NCBI RefSeq assembly: GCF_014192475.1
Contig: NZ_JACHXZ010000002.1
Coordinates: 664,524 to 728,523, forward strand
From: Simiduia aestuariiviva
Lineage (GTDB): Bacteria > Pseudomonadota > Gammaproteobacteria > Pseudomonadales > Cellvibrionaceae
DNA: 64,000 bases
Reading direction: 5' to 3'
Shown: piece by piece, positions 36,669 through 46,346 of the stretch
Layout: the number at the start of each line of letters is the position of its first letter
How positions within the stretch are numbered: the stretch's first letter is position 1
Notes under the pieces: model-generated
What the model was told of the DNA's origin: nothing
The model's database searches: none
What the model saw: the letters and a program-made list of their open reading frames with translations, nothing else
Made by a program: the position numbers and the translations under genes

Positions 36669-38219
36669 TTAATGAACCCCGCCACCGTATTGCAACTGAA
36701 TCTGATCAGACCTACACCCCTCCCCCTGTACGCGCAATTTTTGCAGCGGACTGTGCACAAAACTGGCTAAAAGCTGCTCGGCACACGCGTCGCTGGCCAC
36801 CACCGCGTGACCCACATCAGCAAACACCGCCGACTGCCATTGGGGCAAGGTGGCTTGTAGCGGTTCAATCCACTCCGCGGGGGTAATGGGGTCTATAGCG
36901 CCACTGAGCATCAACACCGGCACCTGAATTTGCGCCGCCAATTGTGTGGGTAACTGCTCTGCACCGCGCCGACCTTCAAAGGCATCGGCCGCGCACACAT
37001 CCCACTGCATTTGCCCCTCTAAATAGCGGCGATAATGGGTGCTTTGCGCCAGCGCTGCAGTGACGGCCGGCCGCTCGGAGGGCAGATTGTCTTTGCACTC
37101 GGCGGCGTAAAACACCAACTCCGAAAAAACCGGATCGAAGGCATTGTTGATGAAGTTTTCTGCCAGAGATTTCAGTGCGTCGTCGCGCCCATTGGGCACT
37201 TCAATCAGCGTTGCAGCGATGTCGGGCCAAAGGTATTGATCGTAAATAGCACTAAAGGCTATCTGCAAAAAACGCTGCCCATTAACGACCAAGGTGTAGG
37301 GCGCATCGCCGTACCAACTGGGCAGCGACAAGGTCATGGGGTGGCGATCCAAACGGGTTAGCACCGATTGAAATAATTGCTCACTGGTCCAGGTCTGCGC
37401 GCGGTAATCGGCACAGGATTTCGCATCACACCAACGGAAAAAGCGGTTCATGGACTCGCTCATGAGCAGCGGCCACTCCTCATTGCTACCACGACCCGGC
37501 GGGTAGACGGAATCGAGCACCAAGGTTGCCAATGTCGGTGGCGCCTGCTCAGCAATGGCCAGTGCTAAACGCGTCCCATAAGAGACACCCCACACATGCC
37601 ACTGCGCATAGGGCAAGGCCGACATGAGCGCCAACATGTCGCGCCGATCGGCCTGCGTACCCAGTGCCGACACGGCGATTCGATGCGCCTCTGGCGCGGG
37701 GCTTAAGTGCTGATCAAAGCAGGCCGACATGGACTGAAAAATAATATCGTTTTCGCGATGCGCGGAATAATTTTTGGCCAATGCCGAGCGATAATCACGC
37801 CGATATACTTCGCACTGCAAATTGGGCAGCGCCAGTCCGGTACCGCGTCTATCCACCAACACAAGGTCGGCATTGAGGGCCAAACGCCGATATTGCGCCT
37901 GCCAATAAATCATGTCGTCCGACGACAAAAAAGCGCTGCCACCCGGCCCGCCCGACAAATACAAAACCGCCGCTTGGCTGGGCTGATCTGCCCTCAATAT
38001 CACCACGGGCAACTCGAACGTCTGCCCCGCATCTACCACCCGCAAACGGTAGCAATCCGCAGGCATTTCGGGCGTAAACCAACACTCTGCCGGAATTAAT
38101 TCGGTAACATTTTCTGGCAGGCTCGGCGCCGAGGGCGCACGCTGCCACCACACAACGCCCGCACCGACCACACCGAGCAGCAACACAACGCAGACCGTCG
38201 CGCGCACAGAATTAATCAT
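36669..38219 (-). CDS. S33-family alpha/beta-hydrolase (proline iminopeptidase-like), exported
   Basis: This peptidase or hydrolase has about 516 residues. An N-terminal hydrophobic segment (VCVVLLLGVVGAGVVWW) anchors or exports it. The alpha/beta-hydrolase body has the oxyanion motif YLSGGPGGSA, the nucleophile elbow GVSYGTR, and later PVLMLSGAIDPITP (Asp) and DVGHAV (His), which complete the triad. It most resembles tripeptidyl aminopeptidases of family S33. The ATG at 38219 overlaps the stop of the upstream pseudouridine synthase gene (ATGA). Confidence 0.82.
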   Translation of the reverse strand: MINSVRATVCVVLLLGVVGAGVVWWQRAPSAPSLPENVTELIPAECWFTPEMPADCYRLRVVDAGQTFELPVVILRADQPSQAAVLYLSGGPGGSAFLSSDDMIYWQAQYRRLALNADLVLVDRRGTGLALPNLQCEVYRRDYRSALAKNYSAHRENDIIFQSMSACFDQHLSPAPEAHRIAVSALGTQADRRDMLALMSALPYAQWHVWGVSYGTRLALAIAEQAPPTLATLVLDSVYPPGRGSNEEWPLLMSESMNRFFRWCDAKSCADYRAQTWTSEQLFQSVLTRLDRHPMTLSLPSWYGDAPYTLVVNGQRFLQIAFSAIYDQYLWPDIAATLIEVPNGRDDALKSLAENFINNAFDPVFSELVFYAAECKDNLPSERPAVTAALAQSTHYRRYLEGQMQWDVCAADAFEGRRGAEQLPTQLAAQIQVPVLMLSGAIDPITPAEWIEPLQATLPQWQSAVFADVGHAVVASDACAEQLLASFVHSPLQKLRVQGEGCRSDQIQLQYGGGVH

Positions 38220-38929
38220 TGCACCAAGCTCGCAGGTAAGGCTGGCCACGGCAACGCCGCAGGCGCATGAAAGTGATCGCGCAGCAGCTGTTGCGTGGCC
38301 TCTCGATCAAACAAACCACCGCTGGGTTGAGCGCTAAATTGCCAATGCTGATCAAAGGCGTAAAACCCCATTTGATACGCATGTAAATGCCCGCGCGCCA
38401 AGGCAGCATCGCCTTCCATCGCGCCGCCATAGAGGGGGTCGCCCACGATGGCAACACCCAAGCTCTTGAGCGCTACACGCAACTGATGGGTTTTACCCGT
38501 GTGTGGTTTTAACAAATAGAGCCGCTGTTTTTCACCCAGCCCCTGACTAAAGAACTGAGTAATGGCAGGGTTATTGACGCTGGGGCTGAGCTTCCAGCAA
38601 CTGCGCCGACTGCGCACCATGTCGCCAGCCACCAAGCCTTGCTTTTTTTTGGGCTTGCCAACACCAATCGCCAAGTAAAACTTTTCCATGGTGCGCGCAG
38701 CAAACAATTCACCAAAAATTCGCGCCGCGGCTTCCGAGCGCGCCAATAGCACGAGCCCGGAGGTCATTTTATCCAGCCGGTGCACGGGCCAGAGCCGCTG
38801 TCCGAGGGCCTCGCTTACCTGCACCACCAAACCGGGTTGCGCTGGGCTTGAATGGAAGTCACAGCCGGGCATTTTATTGACCACCACAAATTCCGGCGCC
38901 TGCGCAATCCAGGAAAATCCGTCATTCAC
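38216..38929 (-). CDS. RluA-family pseudouridine synthase
   Basis: This 237-residue rRNA or tRNA uridine isomerase has the RluA signature HRLDKMTSGLVLLA with catalytic Asp near residue 63, and the later KPHTGKTHQLRVAL. The gene frame extends upstream into dnaQ. The GTG at 38929 is preferred because it overlaps the dnaQ end by 8 bp and gives a family-length protein. It has no S4 domain. The target base cannot be named. It sits between dnaQ and an S33 peptidase, all overlapping. Confidence 0.8.
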   Translation of the reverse strand: MNDGFSWIAQAPEFVVVNKMPGCDFHSSPAQPGLVVQVSEALGQRLWPVHRLDKMTSGLVLLARSEAAARIFGELFAARTMEKFYLAIGVGKPKKKQGLVAGDMVRSRRSCWKLSPSVNNPAITQFFSQGLGEKQRLYLLKPHTGKTHQLRVALKSLGVAIVGDPLYGGAMEGDAALARGHLHAYQMGFYAFDQHWQFSAQPSGGLFDREATQQLLRDHFHAPAALPWPALPASLVQ

Positions 38930-39635
38930 TGGGCTGCAACCACAGGCAAGCCCCCGACACCTTTTGCAATTTTTCCAGCTTTTGTTGGTGTGCAGATAAT
39001 TCCGCGGCATCCGCTTGCAATATCGGCAACGGCGCACGATTGGCATCTAGACGACGAATGCCCTGGCTGCCGCCCGATTGTTTTTGCTCGCTTGCCGAGG
39101 CGAAGGACAGGGCCTCCTGACCGCCGGTCATCAACAGGTAGACGTCGGCTAAGATTTCGGCATCGAGTAAGGCGCCGTGCAGATCGCGCTGAGAGTTGTC
39201 CACACCGTAGCGTTTACACAGCGCATCTAGGTTATTTTTTTGGCCGGGGTGCTTGGCTCGAGCCAAGGCCAAGGTATCGACCACGCCACAGTAATTTTCG
39301 ATATTGCGCTTGCCATCGGCCAGCAACCGAAACTCGTGATTGATAAAGCCCACATCAAAGGGCGCGTTGTGAATGACTAACTCAGCGCCATCCACGAAGG
39401 CCAAAAAGTCATCCGCTATCGCACGAAAAAAAGGTTTATCAGCCAGAAATTCGTTGGAGATACCATGCACATCCATAGCGCCCTGCTCTACCTCCCGATC
39501 GGGATTGATGTACTGATGGTAGTGCCGGCCCGTGAGCTTGCGGTTGACCAATTCAACGCAGCCAATTTCAATAATGCGGTGGCCTTGATTGGGATCGATA
39601 CCGGTGGTTTCTGTGTCGAGAACTATTTGACGCAT
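38922..39635 (-). CDS. dnaQ: DNA polymerase III epsilon subunit (3'-5' proofreading exonuclease)
   Basis: DnaQ removes mispaired bases during replication. The 237-residue protein has the exonuclease motifs ExoI QIVLDTETTGID, ExoII IHNAPFDVGF and ExoIII HGALLDAEILADVYL. A clamp-contact motif QEALSF, placed as in Escherichia coli (QTSMAF), precedes the alpha-subunit-binding tail. It lies next to rnhA on the same strand, a common arrangement. Confidence 0.95.
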   Translation of the reverse strand: MRQIVLDTETTGIDPNQGHRIIEIGCVELVNRKLTGRHYHQYINPDREVEQGAMDVHGISNEFLADKPFFRAIADDFLAFVDGAELVIHNAPFDVGFINHEFRLLADGKRNIENYCGVVDTLALARAKHPGQKNNLDALCKRYGVDNSQRDLHGALLDAEILADVYLLMTGGQEALSFASASEQKQSGGSQGIRRLDANRAPLPILQADAAELSAHQQKLEKLQKVSGACLWLQPSE

Positions 39636-39676
39636 AACAAAACGCTTTTATCTGTGTGGTGGTAAAAAATCGAAAA

Positions 39677-40114
39677 TTAGCCGCGCGCTTTTTCGATGCC
39701 CAAATTGGCCAATTGATCGGCAATTTCATTTTCGCGGTGGCCCGAGTGGCCCTTGACCCAAGCCCACTCGATTACGTGCCGCTCCGCTTGCTCATCGAGC
39801 GCGCGCCAGAGGTCTTCATTTTTCACCGGCTGACGGCTGGCCGTTTTCCAGCCGTTGCGCTTCCACTTGGCCATCCAGCTAGTGATGCCCTGCCGCACAT
39901 ACTGGGAGTCAGTCGTGAGCAGCACTTCACAGGATTCTGTGAGCGCCCTAAGCCCCTCGATGGCGGCCATTAGTTCCATGCGATTGTTGGTGGTGTGGGC
40001 CTCGCCCCCACACAGGGATTTTTCTTGGCCGCCGTAGCGCATCAATACCCCCCAACCGCCGGGGCCAGGATTGCCCTTACAGGCGCCATCGGTAAACAAC
40101 TCAACCTTTTTCAC
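39677..40114 (-). CDS. rnhA: ribonuclease HI
   Basis: RNase HI cuts the RNA strand of RNA-DNA hybrids. The 145-residue protein opens [21 protein letters not shown], has the catalytic Asp10, Glu48 ([10 protein letters not shown]) and Asp70 (LLTTDSQYV) equivalents, and the handle with the basic KRNGWKTA. The gene order methyltransferase-rnhA-dnaQ is conserved in gammaproteobacteria. Confidence 0.96.
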   Translation of the reverse strand: MKKVELFTDGACKGNPGPGGWGVLMRYGGQEKSLCGGEAHTTNNRMELMAAIEGLRALTESCEVLLTTDSQYVRQGITSWMAKWKRNGWKTASRQPVKNEDLWRALDEQAERHVIEWAWVKGHSGHRENEIADQLANLGIEKARG

Positions 40115-40137
40115 ACGCGTCCTTAGTTCAGTAAAAC

Positions 40138-40164
40138 ACCTCGGCGGTCGTGCACCACCGAGGT
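40138..40164 (-). terminator. possible terminator after the 40191 methyltransferase gene
   Basis: An 11-bp stem (ACCTCGGTGGT / ACCGCCGAGGT, minus-strand reading, one wobble) with a 5-base loop is followed by GTTTTAC. The T-run is short, so termination may be partial and allow read-through into rnhA. Confidence 0.45.
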
Positions 40165-40190
40165 AAAAATTAAGCGCAGAGGATACCAGA

Positions 40191-41072
40191 TCAGGATTGT
40201 GAGGGCGGGTTTTTGTAGCCTCGATTGCGAGGCGGTGCCGCTTGGCGCCGCGCCACCTTATTGGACTTGGGCAAGCTACCCGCGCCCAATCCTTGCAACA
40301 CTTCGCCTGCAGCCCACAGCGGCCGTATTGGCGTCAGGGGCGTCACCTCCTTGCGCGCAACCAGCACATAAAAGCCACCGCCCTGCCACTGCCAGCGCTC
40401 GCACCAGCTGTCCCACGTCTGAAGCATCGACAGTGCGCGCAGTCCCTGCACTGGCGGCCGGTAAAACCCTCGACTGAGGCTGCTGGCTTCAATATCCAAC
40501 AGGCGCAACCAGTCGGTCAGCCGCCGCACAGAAAGCGCTTGGTAGCGCCAGTGGGGCTCCCGACTCCACGTGGCCAAGGCCTTCCAGGCGCCCAGCAGGC
40601 TCCAAGGGTTAAAGCCGACGATAACCAGATGGCCACGTGGCATAAGCACCCGCGCGGCCTCGCGCAACACCTGATGGGGACGGTTGGAAAACTCAAGAAT
40701 ATGGTGCAGCAAGACCACATCCGTACTTTCGGCGGGCAGGGGTAACTGCTCTGGCAGCGCCAACGCCGCGGGACCGTGATCTTGATCTCCCGTGGGTGAC
40801 AGCGGATTTAAGCTAAATCGGTGCAGAATGCGACTGGTAGCCGTCAACTCTAAATTTCGACACACGCTCAACTGGCACAGATGATAGCCAAACAGGCACT
40901 GCAAAACTTCATCCACCTGCTGCAGTTCACGGCTAAGTATCTCCTGACCCACGGGAGTGCGAAACCAAGCTTCCATGGCCGGTACCGCTTCAGACAGCGG
41001 CGGCAGGCCCCGGCCCCAATGCGTGAGGCCGGGCAGACGCTTAAAGCGTTCAGGCGGTGTGAGATAGCTCAT
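40191..41072 (-). CDS. SAM-dependent methyltransferase (YafS-like)
   Basis: This class I methyltransferase-like protein of about 293 residues contains [41 protein letters not shown] (residues about 112-155), the standard motif II-III region. It lies opposite gloB and before rnhA, the position of yafS in Escherichia coli. The ATG at 41072 follows GGAG; a GTG two codons upstream is less likely. The C-terminus is basic. Substrate unknown. Confidence 0.82.
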   Translation of the reverse strand: MSYLTPPERFKRLPGLTHWGRGLPPLSEAVPAMEAWFRTPVGQEILSRELQQVDEVLQCLFGYHLCQLSVCRNLELTATSRILHRFSLNPLSPTGDQDHGPAALALPEQLPLPAESTDVVLLHHILEFSNRPHQVLREAARVLMPRGHLVIVGFNPWSLLGAWKALATWSREPHWRYQALSVRRLTDWLRLLDIEASSLSRGFYRPPVQGLRALSMLQTWDSWCERWQWQGGGFYVLVARKEVTPLTPIRPLWAAGEVLQGLGAGSLPKSNKVARRQAAPPRNRGYKNPPSQS

Positions 41073-41206
41073 AATCACTCCGGATCAGGCCTGGGCGCAT
41101 TGCGACGGATGCACAATACGCTATTCAGAATTCAGACGCGCTTCTCTATTATGGACACAGGCACAATGACATTGCTACACGGATACCGCTACCAAAGGAT
41201 AACACC

Positions 41207-41986
41207 ATGCTCGATCTGACCCCGATTCCCGCGTTCACAGACAATTACATCTGGGCGCTCAGCGACGGCCGGCACTGCTGGGTGGTGGACCCTGGAGACG
41301 CGGAGCCCGTGGAGCAATGGCTGGCGGCGCGGGGGCTGCCACTGACGGGGATTCTAATCACCCACCATCACGCGGATCACATCGGCGGCGTGGATGCGCT
41401 GCAGCGCAACAGAGCCAACCTGCCCATCTACGGCCCCCAAACGCCCAAGATTCCCCAAGTGACTCAGGTGGTCAGCCCTGCAGCACCCGTGTCTATTGGG
41501 CCATGGCAGCTTGAAGTATTAAACGTGCCGGCCCACACGCTCGATCACATCGCCTATTTCCTACCCGCCGACACCGAACAGCCCGGTGCATTATTTTGCG
41601 GTGACACCCTGTTTGCCGCCGGTTGCGGGCGGCTGTTCGAGGGCACGGCCGATCAATTGCACCAGGCACTGGCGCAATTCAAGGCCCTGCCCCCTGCGAC
41701 CCTAATTTGCTGCGCCCACGAGTACACCCTGGCCAACTTAGCCTTTGCCAAAGCAGTGGAGCCAGAGAACCCCAACATCGACATTCGCATCACGCAAGAG
41801 CAGTGCAAGCGCGCTGCAGGCCTTCCCACACTGCCCTCTACCCTCGCACTAGAGCTAGACACCAACCCCTTTCTGCGCACCCAAAGCCCTGACGTCATCG
41901 CCAACGTCAGCGCGCACTCAAATCAATCTCTAGACGAACCGATCGCGACCATGGGTGCACTGCGCCGCTGGAAGGATAACTTTTAA
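41207..41986 (+). CDS. gloB: hydroxyacylglutathione hydrolase (glyoxalase II)
   Basis: GloB hydrolyses S-lactoylglutathione to D-lactate and glutathione in methylglyoxal detoxification. The 259-residue protein has the binuclear metal motif THHHADHIGG near residue 55, later HT(LDH), CGDTLFAAGCGRLFEGT and CCAHEYTLANL, and a C-terminal R(R)WKDNF tail. It is divergent from the methyltransferase gene, with a ribosome site AAAGGA. Confidence 0.95.
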   Translation: MLDLTPIPAFTDNYIWALSDGRHCWVVDPGDAEPVEQWLAARGLPLTGILITHHHADHIGGVDALQRNRANLPIYGPQTPKIPQVTQVVSPAAPVSIGPWQLEVLNVPAHTLDHIAYFLPADTEQPGALFCGDTLFAAGCGRLFEGTADQLHQALAQFKALPPATLICCAHEYTLANLAFAKAVEPENPNIDIRITQEQCKRAAGLPTLPSTLALELDTNPFLRTQSPDVIANVSAHSNQSLDEPIATMGALRRWKDNF

Positions 41987-42090
41987 CGCGAAAAGCTATT
42001 AGGGTGAACTGGGTTTATGATCGTTTGTTGACCAATTCCAACCACCTCCCTACAATTCACGGCAATTACGCAGATAGTTTCCGGCACCTA

Positions 42091-43668
42091 ATGAAATATA
42101 CGTTGAAACCCTTGGCCGTGGCACTTGCTGCGTGCGGCCTGCTGTACGGTTGCAGCCAGACCCCCATTCAAGAGGCTGCTACGCCTCTGAAATCCCCCAC
42201 ATTGAATGCCTATTGCCCAGTGGATGACACTGAGTGGCTGGCCTTTGCGCCCGCCGAGCACCCAGATTTGTGGCAACGCATTCGCGCTGGCATGCAAATC
42301 GAGCCGGTGCACAATGAGCGCGTGGACACCTACATCAAGTGGTACTCAAAGAATGAGCGCTACATGCAGCGCGTGTCCGAGCGCGCCAATCGATACCTCT
42401 ACCACATCGTTGACGAACTTGAGGCCAATGATTTGCCGCTAGAGTTGGCGTTGTTACCCATCGTCGAAAGCGCCTTTGACCCCTTTGCCTATTCCCACGG
42501 CCGCGCTTCCGGTATCTGGCAGTTCATTCCAGGAACCGGCAAGCACTACGGGCTCAAACAAAATTGGTGGTACGACGGCCGCCGCGATATCGAGGCGTCT
42601 ACTGATGCCGCCATTCGCTACCTAACCAACCTACACAATCAATTTGACGGCGATTGGCTGCTGGCGCTGGCCGCCTACAACACGGGCGGCGGCAACGTCC
42701 GCAAGGCCATTCGTCGCAACAAAAACAAAGGCAAGCCCACGGACTTCTGGTCGCTCAAGCTACCGCGAGAAACCCGCGCCTATGTGCCGCAGCTTTTGGC
42801 ACTGGCCGAACTGGTGCGCAATGCCGATCAGTATGGATTGAGTTTGTTGACGATTCCCGACACGCCCTATTTCGAGCGGGTCGATTTGGACGCGCAAATG
42901 GATTTGGCGCAGGCTGCCGATTTGGCGGAAATGTCGCTAGAAGACCTATACCACTTAAATCCAGGTTATAACCGCTGGGCCACAGATCCGGAAGGTCCCT
43001 ACCACTTCCTGCTTCCCATAGAAAAAGCGGACTTGTTTCGCGATAAGCTTGCGGCAATGCCGCCGCGGGAACGGGTGAGCTGGGCCAATTACACCGTAAA
43101 ATCCGGTGACAGCCTGAACCTGATTGCCAAGCGCTTTCACACCAGCGTGAGCGCACTTAAATCGGCCAACGACCTGCGCTCAACAATGATCCGCAGAGGC
43201 CAAACGCTCGTCATTCCGGTGGCCAGTCAACCGGTCGAGTCCTACGCCTACAGCCAAGACCAGCGCATCAAAAGCAAGCAGGCCCGCTCACAGGGGAAAT
43301 CCGGCAGCCAGAAATCAACGTACTTGGTTAAGCGCGGTGACAGCCTGTGGAAAATCGCCAATGCTCACCGCGTCAGCGTCAGAGATGTGGCCCGCTGGAA
43401 CGGCATGGCACCCAAAGATCCCATCAAGCCCGGGCAAAAGCTCGTGCTATGGTCTAACACACAGGTCGCCACCCAGACGACCAATAGCAATGGCGTGATT
43501 CGCAAAGTCAATTACCGTGTTCGCCGCGGCGACTCGCTGGCACGCATTGCGGGCAAATTTAATCTGAGCGTGTCCGATATTTTGAAGTGGAACACCATGG
43601 ACACCAAGAGTTACATACACCCAGGTCAGAAAATCACTTTGTTTGTGGATGTAACCCGCGTTAACTAA
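42091..43668 (+). CDS. mltD: membrane-bound lytic murein transglycosylase D
   Basis: MltD cleaves peptidoglycan glycan strands to 1,6-anhydro ends. The 525-residue lipoprotein has a lipobox LLYGC. An SLT domain with the catalytic Glu in LLPIVESAFDPFAYSHGRASGIWQF and AAYNTGGGNV follows. Three C-terminal LysM repeats bind murein (VKSGDSLNLIAK, VKRGDSLWKIAN, VRRGDSLARIAG). The ATG at 42091 gives the lipoprotein signal; 29 upstream codons in frame do not fit. Confidence 0.93.
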   Translation: MKYTLKPLAVALAACGLLYGCSQTPIQEAATPLKSPTLNAYCPVDDTEWLAFAPAEHPDLWQRIRAGMQIEPVHNERVDTYIKWYSKNERYMQRVSERANRYLYHIVDELEANDLPLELALLPIVESAFDPFAYSHGRASGIWQFIPGTGKHYGLKQNWWYDGRRDIEASTDAAIRYLTNLHNQFDGDWLLALAAYNTGGGNVRKAIRRNKNKGKPTDFWSLKLPRETRAYVPQLLALAELVRNADQYGLSLLTIPDTPYFERVDLDAQMDLAQAADLAEMSLEDLYHLNPGYNRWATDPEGPYHFLLPIEKADLFRDKLAAMPPRERVSWANYTVKSGDSLNLIAKRFHTSVSALKSANDLRSTMIRRGQTLVIPVASQPVESYAYSQDQRIKSKQARSQGKSGSQKSTYLVKRGDSLWKIANAHRVSVRDVARWNGMAPKDPIKPGQKLVLWSNTQVATQTTNSNGVIRKVNYRVRRGDSLARIAGKFNLSVSDILKWNTMDTKSYIHPGQKITLFVDVTRVN

Positions 43669-43685
43669 ACCAATTCAACGACCAC

Positions 43686-43716
43686 AAAAAAGCCCCGCGA
43701 ATGCGGGGCTTTTTTT
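43686..43716. terminator. rho-independent terminator after mltD
   Basis: A stem AGCCCCGC / GCGGGGCT with a GAAT loop is flanked by an A-run and a T-run. It ends mltD (+) and may also act on the opposite strand. Confidence 0.93.
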
Positions 43717-43750
43717 AGCGGCGAGGAAAGATCACCGCCAACATTGATAA

Positions 43751-43777
43751 AGCTGCCCAACCTAACGTTGGGCAGCT
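43751..43777 (-). terminator. stem-loop after ppiD
   Basis: A perfect 11-bp stem (AGCTGCCCAAC / GTTGGGCAGCT) with a 5-base loop begins 8 bp after the ppiD stop. Only a short T-rich stretch follows on the minus strand, so it is a probable terminator or mRNA-end hairpin. Confidence 0.6.
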
Positions 43778-43784
43778 ACAGCAA

Positions 43785-45662
43785 TTAATAGATTTTAATT
43801 TCTGCGCCAGCTTTCAGGTCAGCTTCAAAGGCCGCCATTTCTGCGCTCACGATTTCATAGCGCAAACGAGAAACCAAAGCGTTCCGCGCTTCTTCAGTCA
43901 ACGCAGCAAGATCACCGTCTTTAACGCCCACCAACTTCAGCACAATCAAATCGCCGTCTTCAGTATAGGCCTGGCCAAAATTGGGTTGCTCATCGCGCAA
44001 CATCAGGTCAAACACGCTGCTGAGCAACTGTGGATCATAGCGGTCATCGTTGCGTTTTACGTCGCGACTGATTTGCCAATCAAATCCTTTGGCGGTAGCG
44101 GCGGCCTCGACATCAGCGCCAGCACGCATCTCGGACAACATCGCCTCGCCTTGCTCAGCCAACACTGCTTTTGCCTTTTGCTCAGACAATTGCGCAGTAA
44201 TTAAATCTGCAACATCGGCCAGTGGTTTTACTTCGGCGGGAAAATGCTGGGTAACCTTAACAACGGCAACACTGGATTCATTCAACTCGAGTACCGGGCT
44301 GATATGTCCATCCTTCAGTACATCTGCGGCAAATGCGGCTTCTACTACGCGAGGATCTGCAGCCAAACCGGCACCACCAGAGCGTGAAAATGCAGGAATA
44401 GCTTGCGCCTGTAATCCGAGTGTTTGCGCTACGGCGTCAATATCATCGGTGTTATACGCCTCTTCCTTCAGGCGCTCCAGGGCCTCAACGAAACGCTGTT
44501 GCGCCTGAGACTCTGCGAGCGCCACGCGAATCATGGGAGCTTCTTCAGCGAGCGTAGGCAACTCTGCCTGGTCTAGAGCCACCAACTGAATAATGTGCCA
44601 TCCCGCGTCGGTCTTCACAGGCTCGGAATACTGCCCCACTTCCAAGGCGGCCAACGCCGTTTCAAACTCTTCTGGGAAAGTGTCGCCCGAGGTAAAACCG
44701 AGGTCGCCACCGGCGTCGCGAGTACCCAAATCATCGGACAATCGAGCCGCCACATCGGTAAAGCTTTCACCACCTTGCAGAGCGGCTTGAACTTCGGCCA
44801 ATTTTGCTTGCGCCGCGGCATCGTCTTCCGCTTCAACCAAGATGTGCGCAGCTTGGCGAACGGGCTCAGTTTCGTAGGACTTCATGTTTTCGGCATATTG
44901 TGCAGCGACTTGCTCGTCGGTAATCTCAATATCGGCTGCGATATCAGCGACATTCAATTCCAGCACCTTCGCGGCAACGCGCTCAGGTACTTGAAAATTT
45001 TGCTGATTCTCTTGGTAGAACGCCTCGACTTCTGCGTCTGACACATTTACGGTCGAGAGCACGGGCGCCATTGGCAAAGTTACCCAATAGAAGTCGCGCG
45101 TTTGTTCCGTCAAGCGAACGTATTGCGCCAATTGCTCTTCAGTCACAAAGCCGGTAACTGCCACCGCTTGGGTATACTGTGCGGCGATAATTTCCTGGCG
45201 GATCATTTCGCGATAGCCCGCCAAGGTGTAGCCCATCGACTGCACCATATAAGTGAAGCGCTGAGCGTCAAATTTTCCATCAACCTGAAAACCTGGCGCG
45301 CTTACAATTAATTCATCGAGCGCCTTGTCACTGATCGTCATGCGACCCGCTTTTGCACCCTGCACTCGCAATTGTCGATTAATGAGATTGTCTAATGCGG
45401 GGCCACGCAGGCGCTCATCAGACAAAAAATCTACGGGTAGTTGATCGCCAAAGCGCTGAGTCAGTTGATCGCGCTGCAAGCTGATTGCGCGGCGCAACTG
45501 GTTTTCAGTCACTATGTCATCGTTAACTTCAGCCGCTTTTCCGGACTGTGCATCGCCAGTAAATAGGCTATCTACACCAAAAAAGATAAATGGTACTGAA
45601 ATCAGCAGTACCAAGAACATCGCAACGGTGCCCTTCAGGTTGTCACGAAAAGATTGCAGCAT
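43785..45662 (-). CDS. ppiD: periplasmic folding chaperone PpiD (PpiC-type isomerase domain)
   Basis: PpiD is an inner-membrane-anchored chaperone acting on proteins leaving the Sec channel. The 625-residue protein has one N-terminal membrane span (VAMFLVLLISVPFIFFG), a SurA-like chaperone domain, and a parvulin domain (VRQAAHILVEAEDD.. GGDLGFTSGDTFPEEFETALAAL.. KTDAGWHIIQLV). Length is usual. It follows hupB downstream of lon, the conserved quality-control cluster. Confidence 0.93.
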   Translation of the reverse strand: MLQSFRDNLKGTVAMFLVLLISVPFIFFGVDSLFTGDAQSGKAAEVNDDIVTENQLRRAISLQRDQLTQRFGDQLPVDFLSDERLRGPALDNLINRQLRVQGAKAGRMTISDKALDELIVSAPGFQVDGKFDAQRFTYMVQSMGYTLAGYREMIRQEIIAAQYTQAVAVTGFVTEEQLAQYVRLTEQTRDFYWVTLPMAPVLSTVNVSDAEVEAFYQENQQNFQVPERVAAKVLELNVADIAADIEITDEQVAAQYAENMKSYETEPVRQAAHILVEAEDDAAAQAKLAEVQAALQGGESFTDVAARLSDDLGTRDAGGDLGFTSGDTFPEEFETALAALEVGQYSEPVKTDAGWHIIQLVALDQAELPTLAEEAPMIRVALAESQAQQRFVEALERLKEEAYNTDDIDAVAQTLGLQAQAIPAFSRSGGAGLAADPRVVEAAFAADVLKDGHISPVLELNESSVAVVKVTQHFPAEVKPLADVADLITAQLSEQKAKAVLAEQGEAMLSEMRAGADVEAAATAKGFDWQISRDVKRNDDRYDPQLLSSVFDLMLRDEQPNFGQAYTEDGDLIVLKLVGVKDGDLAALTEEARNALVSRLRYEIVSAEMAAFEADLKAGAEIKIY

Positions 45663-45742
45663 GGTCTACCCCAGGATCTGTCTAACCGCAAATAGCGGCA
45701 ATGGAATCTTGTTTACCCGGCATTATCTGTGGCCGGTGATAT

Positions 45743-45773
45743 GAAAAAGGCGCATCAGGGATGCGCCTTTTTC
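45743..45773 (-). terminator. rho-independent terminator of hupB
   Basis: A 13-bp stem built on AAAAAGGCGCAT / ATGCGCCTTTTT with a CAGGG loop lies 53 bp after the hupB stop, on the ppiD side. It is symmetric enough to work on both strands. Confidence 0.85.
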
Positions 45774-45825
45774 GCGATTGTCTGGTTGGCTCAAAAAGCC
45801 ACCAGAGCTCTGCTTATGGCAGAAA

Positions 45826-46101
45826 TTAACCGTTTACAGCATCCTTCAGCGCTTTACCTGCTTTGAAGCCTGGTACTTTAGCTGCAGCGATCTGAATCTC
45901 CGCGCCAGTTTGCGGGTTGCGACCGGTACGGGCTGCACGCTCTTTAACTGCGAAGGTACCAAAACCTACCAATACAACCTGATCACCTTGCTTAAGTGCA
46001 CCGGTGATTGAGTCAACCATTGCATCCAACGCACGGCCGGCAGCAGCCTTTGGGATATCCGCAGAAGCGGCAATCGCTTCGATCAATTCAGATTTATTCA
46101 C
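45826..46101 (-). CDS. hupB: DNA-binding protein HU-beta
   Basis: HU compacts and bends DNA. The 91-residue protein is a full-length [17 protein letters not shown], the DNA-binding arm [25 protein letters not shown] with the Pro wedge, and the C-terminal [14 protein letters not shown]. Its position after lon is the classic hupB location, with its own leader of about 245 bp. Confidence 0.96.
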   Translation of the reverse strand: MNKSELIEAIAASADIPKAAAGRALDAMVDSITGALKQGDQVVLVGFGTFAVKERAARTGRNPQTGAEIQIAAAKVPGFKAGKALKDAVNG

Positions 46102-46346
46102 ACTAAACCCCTTTTATTATTACAAGTTCCACTGTTTAAAACGAAAACTGTAACGATTATTAAAAATAAAACAACGTCTGTTCAAGCCGCGCTCTGCCTG
46201 ATCATCGCGTAACGAATTGCGATTTATACCAACTGAACTCAGGTCGGTCAAGGCATGAATCGCAGAATTGGCGCGGCCTGCACGGGATTTCACGGTTTTT
46301 CACCGAACCGGGCAAAGCCTCGCCACTACGATCAAATAATAAACAA